Shown here: positions 35,671 to 45,114 of the stretch, piece by piece
How positions within the stretch are numbered: position 1 is the stretch's first letter
Layout of the letters: each line of letters opens with the position of its first letter
Assembly (NCBI GenBank): GCA_029243385.1
Contig: JAQWSC010000003.1
Location: 1 to 51,512, forward strand
Direction of reading: 5' to 3'
Origin: Flavobacteriaceae bacterium
GTDB lineage: Bacteria > Bacteroidota > Bacteroidia > Flavobacteriales > Flavobacteriaceae
Length of the DNA: 51,512 nt
The notes under the pieces: generated by a model
What the model saw: the letters and a program-made list of their open reading frames with translations, nothing else
The model's database searches: none
What the model was told of the DNA's origin: nothing
Position numbers and translations under genes: made by a program

Positions 35671-36930
35671 CTATTTTATCCTAATAATATCGTCTATATG
35701 GGTCGTATATTGGGGAGATAAGTGGGCTTGTTTCATCGCAAAGGTACGCCGTAGGTTTTGATTGGCAATTTTGATTTTATGACGTCCGTATTTTTTATGA
35801 ACCGAGTCAATTGCCTGCATTAGCGCATCGTGTTTTGGGTTTTCTTCAGAAAACAAATCCAGTTGCCGTTCACGACTCGGAACCAGTCCCATAACAATCA
35901 CCCCTGCTTTTTTGTACTGAATGCCAGGGCGATAAAGCTTTTCTACAACCTTTACAGCCGATTGACTCAAACGCAAACTGGAATGAGTCGCAAAAGGCAG
36001 CGTTATCATCTGTCCGTTTCGATATTGGGGTTGATTTTTTTGAAAAGGATTGCTTCGTACAAAAACATAAATCAAATGACAGCTGCTTTGTTGCCTGCGA
36101 AGTTTTTCGGCACACAAAGAAGCAAAGGTAGAAACCCGTTCTTTGAGATCAGCCAGTTGTGTAACATTCTTATCAAAACTCCGAGTTGTAGCTATGGCTT
36201 TTTTGGAAGAAGCACCTTCCTCTAATAGAAGTGTAGCCTCACCTTCCAAATCTTTCTTCAATCGCAAACCTACCACACTCATTTCTTTACGCACCCAAGC
36301 ATCAGGAAGTTGTGTAAAGTCATAAGCTGTATGCACGTTTTGAAGCTGCAATCGCTTGCTGTGTTTATTCCCAATACCCCAAACATCTTCGATTTTTGTC
36401 CATTTCAGGGCTTTTATTCGTTTTTCATCCGAATCAATGACATACACGCCTTGGGTTTTGTCACTGAATTTTTTCGCAATTTTATTAGCGACTTTGGCCA
36501 ACGCTTTACTGGGCGCTACTCCAATACTAACCGGCATTCCTGTCCATTTTCGCACACGTTTTTTGATATCCATTCCGTATTGGCTAAGATCGTATCGATC
36601 AAATCCTTCAAACTGCAAAAACGCCTCATCGATACTGTACACTTCTACTTTTGGAGTAAATTGTTTTAGAACACTCATGATACGTCCACTCATGTCGCCA
36701 TACAAAGGATAATTCGATGAGAAAACGCGCACCTGATGCGTCTTAAAAAAATGTTTGTACTTAAAAGCAGGAGCGCCCATGGGCAAACCCAATGCTTTTG
36801 CTTCATTACTTCGCGCTATGACACAGCCATCATTGTTAGACAAAATAGCAATTGGCTTTCCCTTCAATTGTGGCTGAAAAATCCGCTCACAAGACGCATA
36901 AAAATTATTACAATCGACCAATGCAAACAT
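35671..36930 (-). CDS. umuC: Y-family DNA polymerase, UmuC-like
   Basis: The 419-residue polymerase copies damaged DNA. It starts MFALVDCNNFYASCERIF with the first catalytic Asp and steric-gate region, contains VYSIDEAFLQFEG with the second catalytic Asp and Glu, and has the helix-hairpin-helix region DVWGIGNKHSKRL and a C-terminal little-finger domain. ATG 36930 is chosen because the conserved start follows at once; an open frame to 36966 is not supported. It precedes umuD in transcription. Confidence 0.94.
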   Translation of the reverse strand: MFALVDCNNFYASCERIFQPQLKGKPIAILSNNDGCVIARSNEAKALGLPMGAPAFKYKHFFKTHQVRVFSSNYPLYGDMSGRIMSVLKQFTPKVEVYSIDEAFLQFEGFDRYDLSQYGMDIKKRVRKWTGMPVSIGVAPSKALAKVANKIAKKFSDKTQGVYVIDSDEKRIKALKWTKIEDVWGIGNKHSKRLQLQNVHTAYDFTQLPDAWVRKEMSVVGLRLKKDLEGEATLLLEEGASSKKAIATTRSFDKNVTQLADLKERVSTFASLCAEKLRRQQSSCHLIYVFVRSNPFQKNQPQYRNGQMITLPFATHSSLRLSQSAVKVVEKLYRPGIQYKKAGVIVMGLVPSRERQLDLFSEENPKHDALMQAIDSVHKKYGRHKIKIANQNLRRTFAMKQAHLSPQYTTHIDDIIRIK

Positions 36931-36935
36931 CTCGA

Positions 36936-36957
36936 TAAAGGTAGTTTTTTTAGTTTT
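36936..36957 (-). promoter_or_regulatory. Promoter-like box TACCTTTA five bases before umuC
   Basis: The minus strand reads TACCTTTA at 36943-36936, differing from TAnnTTTG only in the last base. Five bases later comes the umuC ATG. A TTG lies about 20 bases further upstream, at a -33-like distance. The region resembles the one before mfd. Confidence 0.35.
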
Positions 36958-37010
36958 GAAAGACAACTATTTTTTTTCTTCGAAATGGCACTCGTTTTAA
37001 TGAAATATAC

Positions 37011-37018
37011 TAATTTTG
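37011..37018 (+). promoter_or_regulatory. Putative -7 promoter box (TAATTTTG) of sucAB
   Basis: TAATTTTG fits TAnnTTTG and ends 33 bases before the sucA ATG at 37052, which supports that start over the open-frame start at 37016. Confidence 0.5.
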
Positions 37019-37051
37019 TACTACCTTTCTTTTGAGAGAATAGTACAACTA

Positions 37052-39796
37052 ATGGACAATTATTCTTTTTTGAATGCGGCACATACCGCATACTTCGCAA
37101 ACTTGTACGACCAATATCTTGTTGACCCTGATAGTGTGGAACCCAGTTGGCGCGCTTTTTTTCAAGGATTTGATTTTGGAAGAGAGCAGTCCGAAACACA
37201 AACGGATCCGCAAGTACCTGAAAACGTACTGAAAGAATTCCAAGTTGTAAAACTTATTAATGGGTATCGTTCGAGAGGTCATTTGTTTACAAAAACCAAT
37301 CCTGTACGAGAACGAAGAAAGTATTTGCCCACACTCGACGTTGAAAATTTTGGCTTATCCCAAGACGATTTATCAACTGTTTTTAATGCTGGAGAAATTT
37401 TAGGTTTGGGAGGCCCAGCTACTCTAGCCGATATCATCATTCATTTGCAACGCATATATTGCGATTCTATAGGAATCGAATATCTGTATATTCGAAATCC
37501 AGAGCGAGTTCGTTGGATTCAAAATCGCCTCCACCAAAACGAAAATCACCCTTCTTTTTCTGAAGAACAAAAAAAACACATTCTAAAAAAACTCACTCAA
37601 GCCGTTGCTTTTGAAGGGTTTTTACACACCAAATATGTAGGCCAAAAACGATTTTCATTAGAAGGCGGTGAGTCCCTAATTCCTGCCTTAGACGCTTTGG
37701 TAGAACACGGAGCCCTTCAAGGAATCAAGGAGTTTGTAGTTGGAATGGCGCACCGAGGACGATTGAACACATTAACCAATATTTTTGGAAAATCTGCCAA
37801 AGACATCTTTAGTGAATTCGATGGAAAAGATTATGAAGAAGCCGTTTTTGATGGGGATGTAAAATACCACTTAGGCTGGACTTCCAATCGTAAAACAGAT
37901 GCGGGTATTGAAGTCACTATGAATATTGCACCCAATCCATCGCATTTGGAAGCAGTGGGTGCCGTAGTCGAAGGAATTGTTCGTGCCAAACAAGATCGTT
38001 ATTATCCAAACAACCCCGAAAAAGTATTGCCCATTCTTGTTCATGGAGACGCTGCCATTGCGGGACAAGGACTGCCTTATGAAATTGTTCAAATGGCGCA
38101 AATTGAAGGATATAAAACCGGGGGAACCATTCATATCGTAGTCAACAATCAAATTGGATTTACTACCAATTATTTGGATGCACGCTCCAGTACTTATTGT
38201 ACGGATGTTGCCAAAGTAACACTGTCTCCAGTATTGCACGTTAATTCCGATGATGTCGAAGCAGTTGTTCATGCGATACTATTTGCATTTGATTACAGAA
38301 TGCAATTCGGAAGAGATGTTTTTATTGATTTATTAGGATACCGTCGATACGGACACAACGAAGGCGATGAGCCGCGCTTTACCCAACCCAAACTTTATAA
38401 AGCAATTTCCAATCATCCCAATCCAAGAGATATTTATGCTGAAAAACTAATCAGCCAAGAAATTATCACTCAAAATGCAATTGGGGAAATGGAAAGGGAG
38501 TACAAGGTTTCATTGGAAGAAAAATTACAAGATTCTCGAAAAGAAACGGCTACTGTTATTACGCCGTTTATGCAAAATGAGTGGGAAGGATTTTCTAGAG
38601 TCAAAGAAGATCAAATGTTACAAACCATTGAAACCGCTTTTCCCAAAAAGGACCTTGAAGAAATAGCAACCGTTATTACTTCTTTGCCCCAAGACAAAAA
38701 GTTTTTACGAAAAACAGACCGACTCATTGCCGATCGTAAAAAAATGTTTTTTGATTTGGACAAACTTGATTGGGCAATGGGTGAGTTGTTGGCGTACGGA
38801 TCTCTTTTAAAAGAAGGTTATGACGTGAGAATTTCTGGACAAGATGTTGAAAGAGGAACTTTTTCGCACCGACACGCAGTACTAAAAGTTGAAGATTCAG
38901 AAGAAGAGCTCATTTTACTAAACCAACTCAACGACAGTTCGAGTCAACTGTATATCTATAATTCTTTGTTATCCGAATACGGGGTTTTGGGATTTGACTA
39001 TGGGTATGCCATGGCAAGCCCAAAGACACTTACTATTTGGGAAGCGCAGTTTGGAGATTTTAGTAACGGCGCCCAAATAATGATCGACCAGTATATTTCT
39101 GCCGCCGAAGACAAATGGAAGCTGCAAAACGGGGTTGTATTGTTATTGCCTCACGGGTATGAGGGACAAGGAGCTGAACATTCTTCTGCGCGCATGGAGC
39201 GATACCTGCAACTGTGTGCAAAAGACAATATGTATGTAACCAATTGCTCTACGCCGGCCAACTTTTTTCACTTGTTACGCCGACAACAAAAAGCAACTTT
39301 TAGGAAGCCGCTGATTGTGTTTACTCCCAAAAGTTTATTGCGCCACCCCAAAGTGGTATCTTCAGTATCGGAATTGGCTGAAGGGCATTTTCAACCTCTA
39401 TTGGGGGATTCAGACGTAGAAGCATCGGAGGTAAAAACACTGGTATTTTGTAGTGGAAAATTTTATTATGACTTGTTGGAAGCGCGTGATCAAAAAAATC
39501 GAACCGATGTTGCATTAGTTCGTTTGGAGCAGCTTTTCCCGTTACCTGTTGAAGAAATTCGATCTACTTTGAAACAATACATTAACGCAAAAGATGTTGT
39601 GTGGGCCCAAGAAGAACCTAGAAATATGGGTGCGTGGTCTCATTTATTGCTTCACCTGCCAGAAGCCAATACTTTCCGGCCTGCTACTCGTCGTTTTTAC
39701 GGAGCACCCGCAGCCGGAAGCTCAACACGTTTCAAGCGCCGTCATGAAGAAGTAATAGAATATGTGTTTGATGCACAAAAAAATAATATGCGCTAA
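37052..39796 (+). CDS. sucA: 2-oxoglutarate dehydrogenase E1 component
   Basis: The 914-residue thiamine-diphosphate enzyme decarboxylates 2-oxoglutarate in the TCA cycle. It shows FLNAAHTAYFANLYDQYL at the start, the peripheral-subunit-type stretch VEPSWRAFFQG, GMAHRGRLNTLTNIFGK, the ThDP-binding HGDAAIAGQG, LIDLLGYRRYGHNEGDEP, and the C-terminal transketolase region with GYEGQGAEHSSARMERYLQL. ATG 37052 is chosen because the domain begins here and a promoter box lies just upstream. sucB follows after 29 bases. Confidence 0.97.
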   Translation: MDNYSFLNAAHTAYFANLYDQYLVDPDSVEPSWRAFFQGFDFGREQSETQTDPQVPENVLKEFQVVKLINGYRSRGHLFTKTNPVRERRKYLPTLDVENFGLSQDDLSTVFNAGEILGLGGPATLADIIIHLQRIYCDSIGIEYLYIRNPERVRWIQNRLHQNENHPSFSEEQKKHILKKLTQAVAFEGFLHTKYVGQKRFSLEGGESLIPALDALVEHGALQGIKEFVVGMAHRGRLNTLTNIFGKSAKDIFSEFDGKDYEEAVFDGDVKYHLGWTSNRKTDAGIEVTMNIAPNPSHLEAVGAVVEGIVRAKQDRYYPNNPEKVLPILVHGDAAIAGQGLPYEIVQMAQIEGYKTGGTIHIVVNNQIGFTTNYLDARSSTYCTDVAKVTLSPVLHVNSDDVEAVVHAILFAFDYRMQFGRDVFIDLLGYRRYGHNEGDEPRFTQPKLYKAISNHPNPRDIYAEKLISQEIITQNAIGEMEREYKVSLEEKLQDSRKETATVITPFMQNEWEGFSRVKEDQMLQTIETAFPKKDLEEIATVITSLPQDKKFLRKTDRLIADRKKMFFDLDKLDWAMGELLAYGSLLKEGYDVRISGQDVERGTFSHRHAVLKVEDSEEELILLNQLNDSSSQLYIYNSLLSEYGVLGFDYGYAMASPKTLTIWEAQFGDFSNGAQIMIDQYISAAEDKWKLQNGVVLLLPHGYEGQGAEHSSARMERYLQLCAKDNMYVTNCSTPANFFHLLRRQQKATFRKPLIVFTPKSLLRHPKVVSSVSELAEGHFQPLLGDSDVEASEVKTLVFCSGKFYYDLLEARDQKNRTDVALVRLEQLFPLPVEEIRSTLKQYINAKDVVWAQEEPRNMGAWSHLLLHLPEANTFRPATRRFYGAPAAGSSTRFKRRHEEVIEYVFDAQKNNMR

Positions 39797-39825
39797 TTTA
39801 GTCATGAAAATCAAATAGAAAGACG

Positions 39826-41037
39826 ATGATTTTACAAATGAAAGTTCCATCTCCTGGAGAATCTATAACAGAGGTAGAAATTGCCGAATGGTTGGTTGCA
39901 GATGGAGATTATGTGGAAAAAGATCAACCTATCGCAGAGGTTGATTCGGACAAAGCAACCCTTGAATTGCCTGCAGAAGAAAGTGGTATAATTACCCTTC
40001 AAGCAGAAGAAGGAGACGCTGTTGCAGTAGGAGCAGTCGTTTGTTTGATCGATACATCGGCTGAAAAACCAGAAGGAAGCACTGCGCCTTCCCAACCTCA
40101 AAATACAGCACCTGTTGAAAACACTCCAAAAGTAGCTGTTGCTTCGGCAACGACCTATGTTACTGGAACCGCTTCGCCAGCTGCCAAAAAAATACTTGCT
40201 GAAAAAGGCATAGACACCACTGGCATAGTAGGGACAGGTAAAGACGGAAGAATTACAAAAGAAGATGCCGTAAAAGCAGTTCCTTCTATGGGAAGTCTTC
40301 CTGACGGAGGCGAACGCCCTAGCCAACGCAAAAAAATGTCTATGCTGCGTCGCAAAGTAGCCGAAAGATTGGTTGCTGCTAAAAACGAAACAGCCATGCT
40401 GACGACTTTCAACGAAGTAGATATGTCGCCTATTTTTGCACTTCGTTCCAAATACAAAGAATCGTTCAAAGAAAAACACGGAGTAGGGTTGGGTTTTATG
40501 AGTTTTTTCACCAAAGCGGTGGTTCGAGCGGCTCAACTGTATCCCGATGTAAACTCTATGATTGATGGCAACGAGCAAGTCCTTTACGATTTTTGTGACA
40601 TCAGCGTTGCAGTATCGGGCCCCAAAGGGCTAATGGTTCCTGTGGTTCGAAATGCCGAAACATTATCTTTTCGAGGAGTTGAAGACGAAATTAAACGGTT
40701 AGCTATTCGTGCTCGCGACGGAAAAATTACAGTTGATGAAATGACAGGAGGAACCTTTACGATTTCCAATGGAGGAGTCTTTGGATCGATGCTTTCGACT
40801 CCGATCATTAACCCGCCTCAGTCGGCAATTCTTGGGATGCACAATATTATAGAACGTCCTGTGGCTATTGATGGAAAGGTAGAAATTCGTCCTATTATGT
40901 ATGTGGCGTTATCGTATGATCACCGAATTATTGATGGTCGTGAGAGTGTTGGATTTTTAGTGGCTGTCAAAGAAGCTCTCGAAAATCCAGAAGAATTACT
41001 CATGGAAAACAATCCTAAAAAAGCATTGGAATTGTAA
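39826..41037 (+). CDS. sucB: Dihydrolipoamide succinyltransferase, E2 of 2-oxoglutarate dehydrogenase
   Basis: The 403-residue protein has a lipoyl domain (residues 1-78; lipoylated Lys in [11 protein letters not shown]), an Ala/Pro linker, a peripheral-subunit-binding domain near residue 120 ([18 protein letters not shown]) and a CoA-dependent acyltransferase domain with the catalytic DHRIIDGRE near the end. It passes the succinyl group to CoA and forms one operon with sucA. Its stop directly touches the stop of the convergent protease gene. Confidence 0.97.
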   Translation: MILQMKVPSPGESITEVEIAEWLVADGDYVEKDQPIAEVDSDKATLELPAEESGIITLQAEEGDAVAVGAVVCLIDTSAEKPEGSTAPSQPQNTAPVENTPKVAVASATTYVTGTASPAAKKILAEKGIDTTGIVGTGKDGRITKEDAVKAVPSMGSLPDGGERPSQRKKMSMLRRKVAERLVAAKNETAMLTTFNEVDMSPIFALRSKYKESFKEKHGVGLGFMSFFTKAVVRAAQLYPDVNSMIDGNEQVLYDFCDISVAVSGPKGLMVPVVRNAETLSFRGVEDEIKRLAIRARDGKITVDEMTGGTFTISNGGVFGSMLSTPIINPPQSAILGMHNIIERPVAIDGKVEIRPIMYVALSYDHRIIDGRESVGFLVAVKEALENPEELLMENNPKKALEL

Positions 41038-41475
41038 TTACTTCATGTAAAGCCAATTGTTTTCATAATCAATAATGGCTTTGGCCTTTTTCAGTAAATC
41101 GGCACCGATGATTCCTTGAAACGGACCTTCGTCGTATGCTTCCAACGCAACATTGACCTGAGAAAGATTGAACAAAATAATGGGGGTTCGCTCTCGTTTC
41201 CACGCACCAATTTCGATGGTGTTTTTGACAGCTACTTGCGTACTAATATCTGTTTCAGTAGCACTAGCAGCTTTGACTTCATTTTCTTTGGGAGTGAGTA
41301 AAAACGTAGAAACACAACTGCTGTCCACACAAGTTGCAGAAGCACCTGTATCAAGAATAAACAGCCCCTCATGCCCATTGATTTTGGCGACCAGCTCATA
41401 ATGATCGGTAGCGATACGCTTTAATCGAATGCGCGTGTATCCTTTTTGTTTCAAAAAAGCATTGAGTGTAGCCAT
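41038..41475 (-). CDS. Retropepsin-like aspartic protease domain protein
   Basis: The 145-residue protein resembles single-domain clan AA aspartic proteases. The active-site motif is FILDTGASATCVD, and the second conserved part is GIIGADLLKKAKAIIDYENN. Such proteins dimerise to form the active site. No signal peptide is visible, so it seems cytoplasmic. Substrate unknown. Confidence 0.85.
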   Translation of the reverse strand: MATLNAFLKQKGYTRIRLKRIATDHYELVAKINGHEGLFILDTGASATCVDSSCVSTFLLTPKENEVKAASATETDISTQVAVKNTIEIGAWKRERTPIILFNLSQVNVALEAYDEGPFQGIIGADLLKKAKAIIDYENNWLYMK

Positions 41476-41526
41476 ATTCTCTTTTTTTACAAAGATAAGT
41501 CTTTAATTAAATGACATGGAATTGAC

Positions 41527-42045
41527 CTAAGACTGTTTTATTACCCTTTTTTCAAACAAACAAACAGGACCTTCTTTGTAGTGGTCGGGTAAATCATCTA
41601 CAAACGCAATTTTTTTGGTTTCTACATGCTCAAAACCGAATTTTTGATAATGCCCTATCAGCCCCTTGTTTACACCAACGGTGTCCATTCTTACAAAGTT
41701 CAAGTTGTTTTTTAAACAGTATTCATCTGCCCAGCGAACAATATATTTGACGAGTTTTTGTCCCCGAAAATCAGGGCTGGTTGCAATTCTGTGTACATAC
41801 ACTGAAGGATCTTCATTTTTAGCACCCCAAATGGATTTGTCACTCAATGCAATTGCCCAAACACAGGCAACAGTATTGTTGATAATCAGTTTCCATTGTC
41901 TTTGCTCTTCAATTTCTTTGACAATCAAATCTCTAGAAAATTCAGGCCAAGCAACTTGATTTTTGGACGCCATATATTTGGAGGCGATTCGATAGAGTTC
42001 GAAAATTTTAGAAAGATCAGCCGTGTTGCTGTTTTGTATTTCCAT
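41527..42045 (-). CDS. GNAT-family N-acetyltransferase
   Basis: The 172-residue protein carries a GNAT fold with VHRIATSPDFRGQKLVKYIV as motif A (the acetyl-CoA loop is FRGQKL, somewhat degenerate compared with the usual GxGxG/A) and YQKFGFEHVETK as motif B. The first part (NTADLSKIFELYRIASKYM) is helical. The substrate cannot be told. It runs against the direction of tatD. Confidence 0.82.
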   Translation of the reverse strand: MEIQNSNTADLSKIFELYRIASKYMASKNQVAWPEFSRDLIVKEIEEQRQWKLIINNTVACVWAIALSDKSIWGAKNEDPSVYVHRIATSPDFRGQKLVKYIVRWADEYCLKNNLNFVRMDTVGVNKGLIGHYQKFGFEHVETKKIAFVDDLPDHYKEGPVCLFEKRVIKQS

Positions 42046-42220
42046 AGAATTGTTTTAAAAATGCTAGCAACGAGTTAGTGCATTAATTTTGTAAAATTTT
42101 ACCGTTAAGGGGTATGATGTATGCAGCCACAGTTGAGCTCGACCTCTGCTAAAATACTAAAAAACAAAATATGATACATGCTTTAACATCGATCTCCCAA
42201 GATTGCTGTATTTTTACGAT
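42046..42220. other. Intergenic region with promoter-like box and a small structured stretch
   Basis: TAATTTTG at 42084-42091 fits the -7 consensus on the plus strand. A possible stem (GCAG/CTGC with an inner GTTG/CGAC and loop AGCT) lies within 42124-42150. A 24-codon minus-strand reading frame at 42105-42179 is also open, but nothing shows that it is translated. Confidence 0.3.
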
Positions 42221-42985
42221 ATGTTTATAGATTCACACACCCATTTGTATGTTCAGGAGTTTGCAGACGACCGAGCTGAGGTTATTGCTCGTGCACAGGC
42301 GGCTGGGGTTTCGCAGTTTTTGTTGCCAGCCATAGACTCTGAGACTACCGAAGCCATGTATCAACTCAAAAACGATTATCCCAACAATGTTCACCTAATG
42401 ATGGGGTTGCATCCTACCCATGTAGGCGCTCAATTAGAAAAAGAATTGGCACATGTAAAAGCACAATTAGAAACCGATGCGTTTGTTGCGGTAGGTGAGA
42501 TAGGGATTGACTTGTATTGGGACAAAACCACGCTTGTAAAACAACAAGAAGCATTTCGTGTCCAAATTCGATGGGCTAAAGAAAAAAACTTACCTATTGT
42601 TATTCATTGTCGTGAGGCATTTGATGAGATATTTGAAATTTTAGAAGAAGAAAAAGGACAGGATTTAAGAGGTGTTTTTCATTGTTTTACAGGAAATTTT
42701 GAGCAAGCACAACATGCAATAAAGTTTGGAATGAAGCTAGGAATCGGTGGAGTAGTTACATTTAAAAATGGAAAAATAGATCAATTTTTAGATCAAATTG
42801 ACCTAAAGCATATCGTCTTGGAAACCGATGCTCCGTATTTGGCACCTGCACCGTATCGCGGAAAAAGAAACGAAAGTGCTTATTTGCTCCAAGTGGCAGC
42901 CCGTGTTGCTGAAATTTATGGCAAGAAAATTGAGGAAATAGCTCAGATAACCACACAAAACTCAAAATCTATTTTTGGTATTTGA
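42221..42985 (+). CDS. TatD-family metal-dependent hydrolase / DNase
   Basis: The 254-residue TIM-barrel protein has the TatD metal ligands in DSHTHLY, GEIGIDLYWD, VIHCREAF, HCFTGNFEQA and LETDAPYLAP. The family includes 3'-5' DNases acting in repair. ATG 42221 (MFIDSHTHL) is preferred over the open-frame start at 42203. The asparaginase gene starts two bases after its stop, so they are one operon. Confidence 0.94.
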   Translation: MFIDSHTHLYVQEFADDRAEVIARAQAAGVSQFLLPAIDSETTEAMYQLKNDYPNNVHLMMGLHPTHVGAQLEKELAHVKAQLETDAFVAVGEIGIDLYWDKTTLVKQQEAFRVQIRWAKEKNLPIVIHCREAFDEIFEILEEEKGQDLRGVFHCFTGNFEQAQHAIKFGMKLGIGGVVTFKNGKIDQFLDQIDLKHIVLETDAPYLAPAPYRGKRNESAYLLQVAARVAEIYGKKIEEIAQITTQNSKSIFGI

Positions 42986-42987
42986 TC

Positions 42988-44013
42988 ATGAACACAGTCC
43001 CCAAAATATTATTGATTTATACTGGCGGTACAATCGGCATGGTTAAGGATAAAAAATCAGGGGCATTGTACCCTTGGGATTTTGAAGTCTTGCAGGAACG
43101 TCTTCCTGAATTGCAATCGTTGCAATGCGATTTGAAAGTCGCGTCTCTATCACCACTTAAAGACTCCTCAGACATTGGGCCTTTGGATTGGACCCAATTC
43201 GCCGTTTTTTTATCCGATCAATATGCCCATTATGATGGTTTTGTAGTGTTGCATGGTAGCGACACCATGAGTTATACAGCTTCAGCAATGAGTTTTATGT
43301 TGCAACGACTTTCCAAGCCAGTTATTTTTACAGGCTCTCAGCTTCCTATTGGCGATATGAGAACCGACGCAAAAGAAAACTTAATTACCTCTATCGAACT
43401 GGCTTCTTTACAGGAGGAAGGGATTCCAATAATCAACGAATTAGCCATTTATTTTGAGTATAAGCTATATAGAGCCAACCGAACCACAAAAATGAATGCA
43501 GATAATTTCGAGGCTTTTTGGTCTCCAAACTACCCGATATTGGCCGAAGCAGGAGTTCGGCTTCAAGTTTTTAAAGACCGATTGCTACCACGTTCCCATT
43601 TTCCATTTGAATTGTTTCGTACACTCGACCAAAATGTATCCATTCTAAAAATTTATCCTGGAATTACCGCACAGCATATTTTGACCTTTAGCAAGATTAA
43701 CCATCTAAAGGCGATTATATTAGAAACTTACGGAGCTGGAAATGTTCCTTCGGATTCTTCTTTTTTGAATGCACTTGAAAAATTAATTGCATCGGGAGTT
43801 TTTGTAATCAACATAACACAATGCATGGGAGGAGAAGTCACTATGGGACATTACAAGTCGAGTGAAGCTTTATTAGAAATGGGGGTTGTTTCAGGAAAAG
43901 ACATGACAACAGAGGCAGCGCTGGCAAAAACCATGCACTTATTGCCTTTATTTTCGGAGGGATCAGAATTTAAAAAAGCCTTTGAAAATAATTTGAGCGG
44001 CGAACAATCTTAA
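42988..44013 (+). CDS. ansA: Type I (cytoplasmic) L-asparaginase
   Basis: The 341-residue enzyme hydrolyses asparagine to aspartate and ammonia. The first catalytic Thr is in YTGGTIGMVKD, the second group in VLHGSDTMSYTASAMSF, followed by GSQLPIGDMRTDAKENL. No signal peptide is present, as expected for the cytoplasmic type I form. ATG 42988 is chosen. The tatD-ansA pair next to exbB is a recurring arrangement in flavobacteria. Confidence 0.95.
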   Translation: MNTVPKILLIYTGGTIGMVKDKKSGALYPWDFEVLQERLPELQSLQCDLKVASLSPLKDSSDIGPLDWTQFAVFLSDQYAHYDGFVVLHGSDTMSYTASAMSFMLQRLSKPVIFTGSQLPIGDMRTDAKENLITSIELASLQEEGIPIINELAIYFEYKLYRANRTTKMNADNFEAFWSPNYPILAEAGVRLQVFKDRLLPRSHFPFELFRTLDQNVSILKIYPGITAQHILTFSKINHLKAIILETYGAGNVPSDSSFLNALEKLIASGVFVINITQCMGGEVTMGHYKSSEALLEMGVVSGKDMTTEAALAKTMHLLPLFSEGSEFKKAFENNLSGEQS

Positions 44014-44075
44014 AATTTCAGCAAATCCGTTTTAAATTATCAAAAAATATCGTTCTTTTGCCAACCCATACCAAA

Positions 44076-44163
44076 AGAGAGGTGGCCGAGTGGTCGAAGG
44101 CGCACGCCTGGAAAGTGTGTATCCCGTTCCGCGGGATCGAGGGTTCGAATCCCTTCCTCTCTG
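44076..44163 (+). tRNA. tRNA-Ser (anticodon GGA)
   Basis: The 88-base gene has acceptor arms AGAGAGG/CCTCTCT, discriminator G, anticodon stem CACGC/GTGTG around CTGGAAA (anticodon GGA), a long variable arm (ATCCCG-TTCC-GCGGGAT) typical of serine tRNAs, and T-arm GAGGG-TTCGAAT-CCCTT. It reads UCC and UCU. CCA is not encoded. Confidence 0.95.
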
Positions 44164-44305
44164 CTAAAAATTGTAGAATTGCACAGCGTTCTAAAAACTG
44201 TCAATTTTAACAATTGTTCATTTTTTTTCTTATTAGGTTCACATTTTTTTTTATATTTATTCCCTAATAATTCACAAAACAATCAATACGTTTAAATAAT
44301 CTACA

Positions 44306-45097
44306 ATGAAAAAAGTATTTTCAATTTTCGCCCTTTCAATTTGTATGCTATTCAGCATCAATTTTGCCATTGCACAAGAAGAAGCTTCTGAGGCCTCGCA
44401 AGAAGTTGCTCAAGAAGAAGTTGTTCAGGAAGTTCCTCAGGCTGAGGAGGCTGCTGAAGTAGCTGCTCCTTCATTTACACAAGAACTTAAAAAACGATTT
44501 ATCGAAGGAGGTCCTGGGTTTATGGGCATTGTTTTGTTATGTCTTATTTTAGGTCTTGCCATTGCCATTGAGCGTATTATTTTCCTCAATTTGGCTACTA
44601 CTAATTCTAAGAAGTTAACTCAAGAAGTTGAAGACGCATTGTCTTCTGGAGGAGTTGACGCTGCCTTGGAAGTATGTAGAAACACCAAAGGTCCTGTTGC
44701 ATCAATCTTTTATCAAGGATTGGATCGAGCCGGAGAAGGTGTAGAAAGCGCCGAAAAAGCAGTTGTTGCTTACGGAGGAGTTCAAATGGGACAACTCGAA
44801 AAAAATGTTTCTTGGATTTCATTATTTATTGCACTCGCTCCTATGTTAGGATTTATGGGTACAGTAATAGGTATGATTCAAGCATTCGATAAAATTGAAG
44901 CTGCTGGAGATATGCAGCCATCGCTTGTAGCGGGAGGTATTAAAGTGGCCCTTCTTACCACTGTATTTGGATTGATCGTAGCGATCATACTTCAAGTTTT
45001 TTATAATTATATAGTCGCCAAAATTGACAATATTGTAAATGATATGGAAGACGCTTCTATATCATTGATTGACATTTTGGTTGCTCATAAAAAATAA
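44306..45097 (+). CDS. exbB: ExbB/TolQ-type proton channel subunit
   Basis: The 263-residue protein has a signal peptide (ends near FAIAQ) and an unusual periplasmic stretch rich in Glu, Ala and Gln (about residues 25-50), then three membrane helices with the family motifs ERIIFLNLATT, LGFMGTVIGMIQAF and AGGIKVALLTTVFGLIVAII. With ExbD it uses the proton gradient to energise TonB. It is the first gene of an operon of four. Confidence 0.93.
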   Translation: MKKVFSIFALSICMLFSINFAIAQEEASEASQEVAQEEVVQEVPQAEEAAEVAAPSFTQELKKRFIEGGPGFMGIVLLCLILGLAIAIERIIFLNLATTNSKKLTQEVEDALSSGGVDAALEVCRNTKGPVASIFYQGLDRAGEGVESAEKAVVAYGGVQMGQLEKNVSWISLFIALAPMLGFMGTVIGMIQAFDKIEAAGDMQPSLVAGGIKVALLTTVFGLIVAIILQVFYNYIVAKIDNIVNDMEDASISLIDILVAHKK

Positions 45098-45114
45098 TCT
45101 TTAAAGAGCATTTT

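Noticed and set aside
39832-40578. Minus-strand open frame of 248 codons
   Set aside because: It is antisense to sucB, and its composition (many Phe, Ser, Cys) is that of a shadow frame.
44040-44282. Minus-strand open frame including EEGIRTLDPAERD
   Set aside because: This is the antisense translation of the tRNA-Ser gene, a well-known spurious prediction.
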